Assembly: GCF_009870125.1 (NCBI RefSeq)
Contig: NC_046683.1
Span: forward strand, 52,467,869 to 52,531,868
Direction: 5' to 3'
Length of the DNA: 64,000 bases
Source of the DNA: Drosophila pseudoobscura
Lineage: Eukaryota > Arthropoda > Insecta > Diptera > Drosophilidae
Position 1 is the stretch's first letter, and the number at the start of each line of letters is the position of its first letter. The translations under genes and the position numbers were made by a program. Below are positions 26,601 through 37,460 of this stretch, piece by piece. Below the pieces are notes generated by a model. It searched no databases and was not told the DNA's origin. It saw only the letters and a program-made list of their open reading frames with translations.

Positions 26601-29600
26601 TCTCCATGGGCTCGTTGTGCAGGTTGGCGATGCGCCACTGGTCCGCCTTCGTGAGCTTGCTCCAGTTGTTCGGGGAGTAGCGAAGCTCATTGCAAACCGG
26701 GCAGCAGATGCTGTGATCGCTGGTGGTGGTATCCTGATGGGAGCATTGCTCATCCTTTTCCTTATCCTCCTTCTGTTCCTCTTCCTTGTGGCACTGACTC
26801 TCTGGCTCTGCGTCTGGTTTTGCGTCCTGCTTCGTCTCTTGCTGGGGCGGTTTTCCCGTTGAGAGCTGCTCGTAGTTGGCAATCACATCGGACACATGTC
26901 GGTACTCCGCATCTTCCACATCTTCCGTATCCTCCTCCTCATCCTCGATGACAACGTGTTGAGCTTTGACCGCAGCTGGCGTCGTCATGTGTTCTACTTG
27001 CAATAGTTTCTCCAGATCCTGCTTCTGATGCTGATCCATCGCCAGATCCGGCTGGGGCTGCCCCTGTTGCTTGTCCAGTGCCAGGGCGATTCTGTGCAGG
27101 TCCTCGAGGGCTCGTTCCACAATCGGCACATTCTCGGTGATCTCTTCGTTGGCCGCCTCCGCTATGGACTCTTCTTTGGCCACGCTGCCGGGTCTTCCCG
27201 ATGCACGGCAATAGATCTGACGGAGTATCGCCTGCAGAGGACTCTCCACGGCCAGAATGGGCGACTGGCGCGAGGAGAACATGTCCCACAATTCGTTGTG
27301 GCCGCTTTCTGGTTTGATCTGCAGAGATGCTGGAGCAAGAGGCGGTGGTGGTGGTGGTGGTGGAGGAGGTGGAGTGGCAGTGACAGCGCCTTCGACTGTG
27401 GGCACAGGAGTGGTTTGGACACTCCGTTGCAGTGCCATCTTGGCGTTTTCCATGTAGGTATCTATCTGACGCAGGTGCTCCGCTATGGACTGCTGTATGT
27501 GGGCATACTTTGCTTCCAGCTGCGAAATCTCCACATGAGCCTCGTGTTGCTTCTCCGCCTCTGATTCCGTCGCCGTTTCCGTGCTGTAGACTCCGCCCTG
27601 GCGACGGGCTTGCTTGGCCCTGGCCACTGATTCCTCGCCGGACTTGGGCCGCATCTTGGGAGGGACTGGCATTGGCGGCGGTGGTGGAGGTGGTGGAGTG
27701 GGAGCACTGTTGCTGTTGGTTGTTGTCCTGGCCATACTGGCCTGCCGCTGGAGCAGCTTGATGCCACTGGTTGCGCTTACATAGGTGGTGCCACAGGGAG
27801 CATGGGCATTGGATGCATCCTCCATCTCCTGCTGGTCCTGCTGCAGGTAGGTGCAGGCGTCGTCGTAGATCTGCTGGGCACTCGGCTGAAGCTGAAGATC
27901 GCCCGATGCCTCAACGCGGACTGGTATGATGCGAGTGGCGGCGGTACCAGCGCCCAGCTCCTGGCTCGGACTCTGACTGGGACGGCCGGTGCCGGTGCTG
28001 GTGCTGGCCAGGGCCAGAGCCATCTGCTGCTGCCGCTTGACTGCCAGGCTGTCAATTACCGCTGGTGACTTTCTTGGCAAGCCCTCGATCTGGGCGGCAG
28101 CTGCTTGGGCTTCTCTGGGTATCGGTGGCAGCGGAACGGCCTCCAAGTCCACCTCTTGGCTGGTAGCGACCTTGGGCTTGGGCTTGGGCTTGTCCTCCTC
28201 TTCGCTATCGGCCTCGTTGTCGTAGGAGATCTTCACTTCGGTGGCTAGCTTGATGCATCTGCGCTGGACCTTCGGCACCTTCGTGGATCGTGGCTTGGGC
28301 GGCGGCAGCTCTGGAGCTCCAGCTGCTGCCACCGTCCGCTTGCGGGAGCGTCCGCGGTCCAGGGAGTAGGCCTGTCGCTTGGGCCTTGGCCTGTAAGGAG
28401 TGATCGTGAGTGTTGTGGGCGTTGTGGGTCGCTTGTGGGCCAGCTGCTCGTAGTACTCGCATCGGGGGGCCACCAGACCCAGATCTACATCGGCTGCTTT
28501 GGTCTCCGGGGCAGAGAAGCCCTTCGCAACAGGCGTCTGGTGGTAGACCTGGGCCAACTGCAGTTCCGTGGTTCTAAGAGGTGTGATTGGACGCTCCTTG
28601 GAGCCCTCTCGTTGCCTCTGTTCGCGCACCTGCTTGGCCGTGGGTTCGATGATCATCGTCGGACTCTGGAACTTCTCGCGCAGCGCCTCAATGCTGTGCG
28701 AAGCACTAGAGGGGATGTGGCTCAGATCCGGGCTGCTTGCGGTTATTGCCACCGCTTCCGCCTCCGTAGGCGGCCAGCTGTGATCCCGCTTGAGCATATG
28801 TCGCTTGGTGGCCATGCGATTGATCTTGAGCACCGTGTCCCGGTCAATGGTGATGTCCTGCTGGTGGCTGAGGTAGTGGGTCTTGATCTGGTCCAGCAGC
28901 TGCTGGTGCAGCGTATGATGCAGGCCATCGCCATCGCGCTGTCGCGTGCGACTCTGTCTTTCTTGGGGGTAAAAGTCTTTGGGGGCATGGTTTTTCAATC
29001 AATTAAAGTTTGCTGCACAATCAATACGGAGTCTGGACAGGGCACTGTGAGTGGGCGTGGCTGTGTTTGTTGAATGCTTTACACTGTTTAACATACTTTC
29101 TGTTTTGTGTGGACACAAGACATGCACTAAACGATACACTAAAATGGCTGGAAAGGTTTAATCTTACCGCATTTGGCTTGCTGCTCTTCCTCTTCGACAG
29201 CTCTTAGAACGGCCGAATTGGCAAGGTTCAGGGGCTTGGCGATTTGATCGTCGACTTCAATCCTGAAAATATTGTATTTAAATATACATTTTTTTAGTAA
29301 AAATAATGAATAAATTGCGGAAAAGTGAATTTGAATAATACAATTTAAATTTTCACTGTTCTAACGGATTCCACTGCTTGGCAGTCCAAAAAGTACTGCC
29401 TTGCCGATGCAAAAGCTTTACACACAAATAGGATGCACTGCTTCCACTGCTTGCACTGCTTCAAGCTGTGCGTTTGTGCAAGAAATTGAAAATTGTTGGT
29501 TCGTATCCTGCCAACGTTCATTTTATTCTCTATTTTTCGTATAAATTATTCATTTTAAATATGTTTTTTATGTTAAATTAAATATATGCAGTTTTTTTAA

Positions 29601-32600
29601 ACTAATTTCCATTCAAACTATTCAAACTAATTGAGGTTTTATGATGAATTTCTGTTAAAATTAACGGGAAAACAGGAAAGTTAACATGAAAAAGCTAAAT
29701 GTATAGGAAATATCTGATTGAATATGAAAAGACAAAGACCTTTTACCCTACCACGAGTTGCCATGCCTTCTGCACGGGTTTGTTTATTAATAGGGATATG
29801 CTCTGTCTCTCGTCTTATAGTTCTGCTATTCCTATGGGCATAAATTATTCCCTGTCCCAGCGTCAGAAAACTCTACCTGCCACAGCAACACCACATCCTT
29901 CTCCTGGTCTGGCATTGAAATTCGCGTGCGCGCACCTCGACCCACGCTGACCCCAAAAGAAGCGGATGGTAATCGACTCTGACAAGCACTTCGCTGCGCC
30001 AGTGGATATAAAAGCGCCTGGCAGTGTCTGCCAATGCATCCACATCCCGAACAGCGTCTTGGCTGGCAACTTGTCTTTGACCGGAACAGTCTACTCCAAA
30101 GAGCTACTTCAGAAACCCATGATGGCCGCCACCTCCACCAAGATGCAAATGCTAGTCTCCGTGCTCCTGCTGCTCGTGTCCCTCTGCAGCTGGAGCCACG
30201 GGGTGCCCAGCAAGCGATCCAGCAGGCTGTGCGGCGACAAGCTGTCCGAAGCCATGGACATGATGTGCCCCAATGGGTTCAATGCCCGAATTCCCCACAA
30301 GCGCGGCTTACGTGAGTATTCCATCGAAAACTTCGACGGCAAAGGCAACTACTGGCTTTTTGGTTTTGGTTTTGTTTCGGTTTCGGCTTCAACTCCCCTT
30401 TGCAACGATTCACATTCGCACACCTTCCCTTGCAGTGGATCTGTTCGATTACGTGGACCACATGTCCGAGCCGGCACTGGATGATGCGGACACCGCTGAT
30501 GATGCGGCGGCCGTGGGTGCGGTCCTGCCCGAGGGTGTTCGGCTCCCCTGGCGGCACAACTCCCTAATGTCTACCAGGCGCCAAATGCGCGGAATTGTGA
30601 ACGAATGTTGTGCCAAGTCGTGCACCATCTATGAGATCAAGGCCTACTGCAAGTGAGGGGCACACACGGAACACAGCACCAGCACCAGCACCGGAACCAG
30701 CACCAGCACCCACTGAAACCTGCACCAATTGAGAACTGATACAACTCCCACCCGCCCAACTAGAAGCTAAACAAATTGTTACGATATTTGATATATGTAC
30801 GTGTAGATAGAGAGAGACTCAAATGAATATATTATGATGCTCTCAGGAGCTGTTGCAAGAAAAAGGGAATTTAAATTGGATTGGGGGACCCAAAAGCAGA
30901 AATTGGGGATTGGATGCGTCCGAGGCTGCCTTTAAAGATGGCCAAAACAAGTTGTATCTTAAAGGAAAAGATTCCGATTATTTCGTGGCTAAGAACTGTG
31001 GCTAAAACCGTCTGAAGTGGGCTTTCGAGTGTGATTATCAGGGAAACATTATTATCTTTTTTGGCAGATAACAAGCGAGATAAATGTAACGCAAGCAACA
31101 ATGCAGAAAAATGTGGCAAGTAAAGTGATAAAGAAAGATGTTCAAGAATGTGTTTACGAATTAGTTGAAAGCTTCTAATCAGAGGAATGCTTCCAAAAGG
31201 GCCATTCGCAGCGAAAAACCCCATAAAGTCCACTTTTATTAAAGTTTTTACATTTGACACTAAACTCGATGATTAATCCCTCGAAAGCTAACACTCCCCT
31301 GTGGCATCGGTATCGGTATCTGTATCTGTATCTGGCATCCGTCAACTTTAATTAGTTGATTAATTCCGACTAATCACAAATATTAACAGACACTTTCATT
31401 TGCAGAGCACACAAATACTCGTATTTGGCCCCCCGAAAATAAATAGAAATTAATTTCGTTGATTTCTAAATAAGATTTGGCCAAATATTTGCCCATATAA
31501 TTACGAGTGAGGCGAGTACTTCGTTGAGAAAGTTATTTATGGGCAGATGAGATTTGCTGATAAATGTTTTGGCACTTTTTTAGGAAAAGGATTAATTGAG
31601 TGGTGTTTCGTGCCCCATGCCCCACGCCGCATGTCCCTTGCCCCGTGAATCAGCCCCTCATGAGTGGGCAGCCAGTCAACGAGATGCATCACAACTTTTG
31701 GCTAGGCGCCTGCCTCTTGTTTGTTGATATTGTTGTTGCACTTGTTGTAACGGTGCCCAATTTGGTTCGTGTGACTCATTCGAATTGCTGACGTCTTTAC
31801 TTTGCTGCCCCTGTGCCAGTGCCTGTGCTGTGCTGCGCTGTGCTATGTGTGTTACGGGTTACATAAAAGCGTATCTTAAAGATTCACGTACATTTTGAAT
31901 GGCAGTTAAATGGAAGTTGCTCCAGGGGCAGACGCAGACCCTGGCTCAGCTGTCTCTCGGCAAAAGTTTACCCTAAATGGGGGAAACACCTCACACGAGC
32001 ACACGAGCCGCACGCACACGCGAATGTGTTTGAAAGTTTTCAATTTTTTTTTTGGTAATTAAATTGCCAGCTACTGTTGCCTGTGCTGCTGCTGCTGCTA
32101 CTGTTGCTGTTGCACACGTTTTGTCGCACGCATAGTCCCCGTATAACTGAAAGCCACTTAAAGTTTTTGCTCACCCGAGCAGATCTCAGCAGATCTTAGG
32201 TTGGGGTCTCCCAGGGGGGTAGGTGGGAGGGGGGGGTGTGCCAGGCCGGTTTATTTAAACAACAATTGCAAACAACAATGAAAGAGATAGTGTTGTTGCA
32301 GCAGCAGCAGCCGCAGCAGCAGCAGCAGCCACAAATACTTGTACAATTTCAAGTCTAAAGCATCTTTGAGATACGCGTCGCAGTCGCTGCTGCTGCTGCT
32401 GTCGCTGCATATAAAGCTTTTTGGTAATTACAATTAAACGTCAAAGCATTTAATTGTGGAGGTTGTCTCTGTGTCGCCTCTCTGAATTTGAGAGAGGGAG
32501 AGACACAAAAAGTTGGTGTAGCTGTAGCTGTCGCTGTCGCTGTCGCTGTTTTTGTCTCTGCCTCTGTCACTGGTGCAGTCGTTGCCGCGCTGCAATGAGC

Positions 32601-33020
32601 ATGGCTATCCCCCCTCTCCACACCAAATTGATGTGTTTTGTACACCTGTTCTTGGGGGCAGGCAGACAGCATATAAGTACACGACAGAATAACAGCTAAA
32701 TAGATATACAATCCGCCCAGACCCCTACCCCATACCCCAAAACCCATGCCCCATGCCCCATCCCCTCTCCTTTTATGGGCACTTTTCATCAGCCTTTGGC
32801 ACTGGCTGATGACTGCCTTTCATCTTGTCTATAAAATTATGCATTTAAATGTTTAATAATCATTTCAGTTCAGGGCGCCACACGCCCAAACGACTACTCA
32901 CCCCTCGCCGCCGAAGGCCTTCAGCTCGCGGTTCAACGTGGCCTTGACGTTCTCCTGGGAGTAGAGGCCCATTGGGGAGTTGAACTGCTTGTGCACCAGC
33001 TTCCGTTGTAGGGCGGCCAT
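20638..33020 (-). CDS. ZASP-like (ZM) motif Z-disc-type protein, multi-isoform
   Basis: Minus strand. Long form: exons 33020-32902, 29262-29168, 28976-25890, 22933-22779, 22554-22099, 21536-20996, 20932-20805 and 20727-20638 (1556 aa). The first exon starts [20 protein letters not shown] and continues SQENVKATL, the ZM consensus of ALP/Enigma and Zasp proteins, which binds alpha-actinin. The second gives [20 protein letters not shown]. The middle exon is Pro-rich. The rest is Gln/Pro/Tyr-rich, and the last two exons encode [15 protein letters not shown] and [12 protein letters not shown]. Skipping the 3.1 kb exon keeps frame (527 aa). No PDZ domain was found upstream on this strand within the window. 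I recall CG33205 as the D. melanogaster gene beside Ilp5, and the tail also resembles Zasp66, so I leave the symbol open. A muscle Z-disc role is inferred from the ZM motif. Confidence 0.72.
23438..23486 (-). CDS. Alternative first coding exon of the ZM-motif gene
   Basis: Encodes [16 protein letters not shown] plus one base and ends at donor GGTAAAC. The next exon (22933) supplies two bases, giving GYKRVAWPP, so the phase fits exactly. This would yield a 472-residue isoform lacking the ZM motif and the proline-rich exon. Its placement downstream of the 3.1 kb exon implies an internal promoter or an alternative internal start. Confidence 0.6.
23487..25889. other. Intron/intergenic DNA of the ZM gene
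   Basis: Between the alternative first exon and the 3.1 kb exon. Rich in TATA/TATG and GA microsatellites, with tandem GTGGGxxAAA-type units at about 24280-24335 and a short hairpin at 23559-23584. No coding exon recognised. Confidence 0.5.
25890..28976 (-). CDS. Proline-rich 3.1 kb cassette exon of the ZM-motif gene
   Basis: A 3087-base exon, exactly divisible by three, entered and left in phase 1, so it can be spliced in or out without changing the downstream frame. It encodes about 1029 residues with three polyproline tracts of 6 to 11 residues (near the middle and near the C-terminal quarter), a possible zinc knuckle-like [10 protein letters not shown], acidic Glu/Asp runs and many SP motifs ([10 protein letters not shown]). 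No folded domain recognised. The 3' splice site (CCCCCAAAG) has a weak pyrimidine tract. The internal GTG/TTG-initiated extension into MKNHAPK upstream of 28976 is intron, not protein. Large open frames on the opposite strand here are shadows of the GC-rich codons. Confidence 0.7.
30007..30014 (+). promoter_or_regulatory. TATA box of Ilp5
   Basis: TATAAAAG, 112 bases upstream of the Ilp5 ATG, gives a predicted start of transcription near 30037. This argues against the in-frame ATG at 29966, which lies upstream of it. Confidence 0.7.
30119..30656 (+). CDS. Ilp5: Insulin-like peptide 5
   Basis: Two coding exons, 30119-30311 and 30436-30656 (137 aa). A signal peptide ([16 protein letters not shown]) is followed by the B chain ([20 protein letters not shown]) and a PHKR cleavage site. 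The phase-1 intron falls just after it, then an acidic C peptide starts [14 protein letters not shown]. After RRQMR comes the A chain [20 protein letters not shown], which has the canonical CC-x3-C-x8-C spacing. The LFDY segment and the A-chain start identify Ilp5 rather than other Ilps. Fly Ilp5 is a secreted insulin receptor ligand made by brain insulin-producing cells. The gene sits on the plus strand inside an intron of the minus-strand ZM gene. Two adjacent ATGs (30119, 30122) are possible starts. Confidence 0.93.
30657..32901. other. Rest of the ZM-gene intron downstream of Ilp5
   Basis: A noncoding stretch with the Ilp5 3' UTR at its left edge (CAGCACCAGCACC repeat at 30676-30710) and CAG/CTG microsatellites around 32070-32110, 32295-32330 and 32385-32400. 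No other gene seen. Confidence 0.5.
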
Positions 33021-36000
33021 TTTGATATCTCCTTTGCTCTGGTTTCTTTTCTTTTTTCCAACTGCTTTTCCTCTGCTGCTTGTCGCTGCTTGTTGCTGCT
33101 TGCTTCTGCTTGCTGTTTGAGTTTGGCTTTGGCTTTGGCTTTTCTTCCTCTCTTATTCTCTTTCTTTCTTCTGATGCTGTTCGGGTTTCTTCAAAAAGTT
33201 TTTCGAAAAATATTGTTGATAAAAAATATTTTTTTAAATTTTCTGCCCCAAACTCTTCTGCAGTTTTTTCTCGTAGTAAAAACTTCTGTGTGGGACTTGG
33301 ATCCGCTTATCGTTTTAAGAGTGGTTTACAAGTTGTTGCTCTTTTTGTTGGTGTTCTCTGGTTTCTGGTTGCTTGTGGCTGTTCTGTTGTTGTTGCTGTT
33401 GTTGTTGTTGGAAAACAGAATTCCAAACACTTTTCAGTTTTCCCCCACTTCAGCTTTCAGTTTCTGTTGGACTTAATGTTAATCGTTAATTGTCGGTCGT
33501 TGTTCGTTCTGTAATTGAAAATGCAAAAAAGGGAAACTGGATGAGTGCGGGAGCGGCAATGGGAACGGGAATGGAAATGGTATAAACAGGAATTTAATTT
33601 GTACAAAAGTTGATGGAAGGAATACAAGTTTAATCGGGGATAGTCTTTGTGAGAGAGCTGGCTGCACACAATCCATATTGTTTAATGCTCAGACTACAGG
33701 TTTGTGCATTTGCAACTTTTAATGATAATCGAACAAAGCCAGGAGCCTTACAAAGTAACTTTTCGTTCGTTTCTGATTATAGTTTCCCTTAGCCAGATAT
33801 GTATGCTTTCACTTAGCACTGTTCTATAGTTGTCTTTAAGGTTCTGCGACAAGTTGCAGCTCAAAATTTGAAAGCCCAAGGGGAATATCCCAGTATACGC
33901 TCCGACAAACGGACAGAGGGACATCATTATATCGACAAAGCTATTGACACTTTCCAAGGTTGAAATGAATTCATTCTCAACATTGAAAACACCTGGCCAT
34001 CAATTATATTTTCACCATTCAAATATTTAAATTTATATAAGCCACAGACGTGTTGCATTTGCAGATAAATCAAGTTAATTGAGAGAAATATATGTATAAA
34101 AACCACTGTTTTTATTTAATAATATATTAATATATCTTAATTTGGAATCGAAGTACATATGTGCATATATGTACATATGTATGTATGTATGTATGTACAT
34201 TGTCACATAGTCGTTTCAAGCAGACCCCTTACATACATATATACTTGTAATCACGAAATGCTATATATTTGTTCAATGAGTTTTTTGTGGAATTTGTTGA
34301 TTGATTGATTGATTAATGATGACAAATACAAGGATTTTGAAAATTGTTCAACAAATTGAGAGAGAGAGAGAAAGAGGGGAAATCTGGTCAAGACAACTTT
34401 TCAGAGTTTTCCACCAAAACGAATACACTTTTGATAGCAGCACAAAAACACTTCAATGCCAGCACTACTATTTATACAACACACGTAAAAAAAAGAATAT
34501 ATACGAGGAATTGTATGCACTGGAATCATTGGATCTGTTCCGATTTTACAGCTGCTGCTCACAAATTACACACGGAAAAAAAACCAAAAAAAATCTTAAA
34601 GATAAAGATATACTATAACTATATGATTTTTTCCAATTTGCTGCGACTCACTCACTTCTGTCACATTGAGAAATGTATCTTAAACTAATTTGAGAGCACT
34701 GCTTGCTGGGCAAAAAAACAAAAAGGAACAAAAATATACATGTGTATATATTATATGGGATTTAGTGTTGTTTTTGGGGCCTAAAAATAGAGGCCAAGAC
34801 AGCGGCAAAAAATATTGAAATGTGCTCAATTTTTTTTTGCTCATACTCATATTTTCCACACACACTCGACTCGATTCAGATGGTATCTTCTCTCGCTCTC
34901 GCTCTGGCTCTGGCTCTCAACGTGTATGTGTACGTCTTTCGGCCCCTTTCTTTTAGCCGCACACTATCTTTCTGTCTTTCTATCTACATATCTGTCTGCT
35001 GTTTGCTCTATTTTGAAATTCCCGCCTTGTGTGTCACCTCAAATAAAATTAGCAGCTGTGAGGAAAAGCAAAGATATTATTGTTCAGATTTGCGTCATTT
35101 CCACTGATGTACATATGTATGTACACTTGTGTTCGACGGAAAATGTATCAAAATCCGCATCAGAGATGGAAAATGTATGAAAATCATAATCATCATCATC
35201 AAAAGAGAAGAGAAGAGAAGATAAGAGAGAAGAGAAGAGAGACAGCAGAAGATGGAGAGTGCGAGGGAGCGGCTGATTGTTGAAAATGGTTGGAAAATGC
35301 AATAAAAGACACTTGAAATAATCGTAATGAAGTATTTTGGTGTGTTTGCTCGTATTTTATGCGTTTTAATTGAGCTGCTTTTGCTTTTGCCTCGGCCGCG
35401 GTTGCATGCCACGTCGTGGCAGCTGCCACACAGCTGCTACGGCTGCTGCTGTGGCAATCGTGGCACCCGGAAACGGCACCCAAGAATCGCACAAATTAAT
35501 CAACATTTAATAAAATATTATGCAAATTACAGCACAAAAGGCAGGAAGCCAGTGGCAATGGCAGTGGCAGAGCCAGAGCCAGAGCCAGAGCGGCAAGAGC
35601 TTGCCACTTGATGTCCCAATTAAAGTTTAACACAACCCGCACACACACACCAGCACACAGCCCCCACTCAACACACACACACACACACACAGGCAAGCCG
35701 AACAGGTGCGTGCTGCATTCTATGTACTTAGCACAGGAATTGTAAGAGAATTTGCATAAAAAATTTTCACTAAAATAATGTTTGAATAAAAAAAAAGGAA
35801 AGGAAAGTTAAACATGAGTATTGTGTGGGGGAAGGGAAACGAAAGGGGTGGGGGGAGGTGTGTGAGGTGCCACAGAAACAATATTCTTCTACCTATACCA
35901 TATGCCCAGAGCCAGCCCACTCAAGCCACCCACTGTAGCAGTTTCCATACTCTTTTCAGGCGAGCAATCTCCACGACACTATGCGATGCGGTTTTCTTAT

Positions 36001-36961
36001 TGAAATTCCTCAAATACATTGGGCTCTCTAAGACCTATCACACGAGAAGGACATAAGAAAACTAAGAACCGATTGTTGGAAGGATTGCGAGCAAATCAGA
36101 AGCAGATATTTCCTTGAATTCTTTTCTTCGGTCTGTTTTGTCTATCATTTCTACAACTTGTGCAAGTTTGCCCTTACGAACTATTGAAACCTCTTCATTA
36201 AAGCCCTATAAACTTTCAGAAATACCTTTAAAATTCAGCTAGAAATTCCCAGCCTATTTTATGGCTGTTTTCTGGCAAACAACTAAAGTTTGCCCCCACA
36301 GGGACAATAGCTGCGGCTAAAAATCAATGTTTTATTTAAATGATCATAAAATGCTGTTTATCTCGGCTATGAATTCAGTTAGGGTATAAGGTATGAGGAC
36401 TTTCGCGCTTTCGTAATTAACATCTCTCTTCGGTTCTCTTTTTTTCCTGCTGTGCGTTCATTTTGGCAGTACCAGCACCAGCATCAGAACCAGAAACAGA
36501 AACAGCACCATCGACATCATTATCATCTCTCGACTCGACTCGACTCGACTCCGTGGGGCATGTGTGAGAGGATGAGTGTGATGTGGTGGGTCGTGGGTGT
36601 GGGCGGTTGCTATATAAACTATAATCATGGCTATATATGCATGCGTGTCTGCGTGTGTGTATGCATTGAAATCAGGTGCAAATATTGTTAGATTTCGCAA
36701 ATCTGTGTGTCGACGACGACGCATCTGTGTGTCTGAGTGGAGGCTGCCTGGTTGCGGATTGCGCTTCTCGAAATCCCCAAAAACTGGCTAAAAGCGGGTG
36801 GGTACGTGGGTACGTGGGTAGGTGGTCGGCTTTCACGCTTGCCTTGATGTTTGCCAGGCTTTCCGACTGGCTCTTGCTGATTTAATTATTAACGGACAGC
36901 ATTGTGTTTCTGATTTTGTTTTAGTTGGATCGTTTAAATATTTAATTTAGCTTCTAGCTAG

Positions 36962-36988
36962 CTCTCTCTCTCTCTCTCTCTCTCTCTT
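36962..36988 (+). repeat. CT microsatellite
   Basis: About 13 CT units in the noncoding region between the ZM gene and the sphingomyelinase-like gene. One of many dinucleotide and tetranucleotide runs in the window. Confidence 0.8.
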
Positions 36989-37130
36989 GGGAACTCCATG
37001 GGGGCTCGGGGTGGGGTTACACTAAAGTACACTAATATTCAACAAATAAACACAGACCAGGCACGAGTGTGTTGGGAAAATACTTATTTATTTGTTTTAA
37101 TGTGAGTGAGTGGGTGGGTGGGTGCTTACC

Positions 37131-37460
37131 GTCTGTTACAATTTGGCGCTGCTTAATCCAAAAATAACGCCAGAAAATTGCCAACGTTCGCTCCAAGTGG
37201 CTTCAACCGCAGCAGCCCCCTGAATCGTGAGACCCAACCCTACGCGACCCCATGCGATTCGCCTTCGACCCGCCCCCGCGCTGCAGTTTGCACTTTCACC
37301 GCCAAATTGCATTCAACACTCTTTTCCCTCAAGAGTGGCTGTCGGTTCGTGTCTGTCCGCGTGCAAGAGCGTTGGTGGGTGGATAGGTGGGTGTCTGGGA
37401 GCGCGTGCCCGTCCGCCGCCAGCCGGCGTTTTGTAAGCGCACCATCGGCGAACTGAAACT
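37131..37460 (-). other. Candidate 5' noncoding exon of the ZM-motif gene
   Basis: On the minus strand a strong 5' splice site (GACG/GTAAGC, forward GCTTACCGTC near 37121-37132) ends a relatively GC-rich stretch. A TCAGTT initiator-like sequence lies near its upstream end, about 37450-37460. It could be the first exon of the ZM gene, but the acceptor upstream of the ATG at 33020 is purine-rich, so the link is uncertain. Confidence 0.25.

Noticed and set aside
26207..29073. Several long plus-strand open frames opposite the 3.1 kb proline-rich exon
   Set aside because: They mirror the GC-rich codons of the minus-strand exon, have arginine/glycine-rich random-looking content and no splice structure.
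29966..30118. In-frame upstream ATG that would extend Ilp5 by 51 residues
   Set aside because: The Ilp5 TATA box lies inside this extension, so the ATG at 29966 is upstream of the predicted transcript; the extension would also bury the signal peptide.
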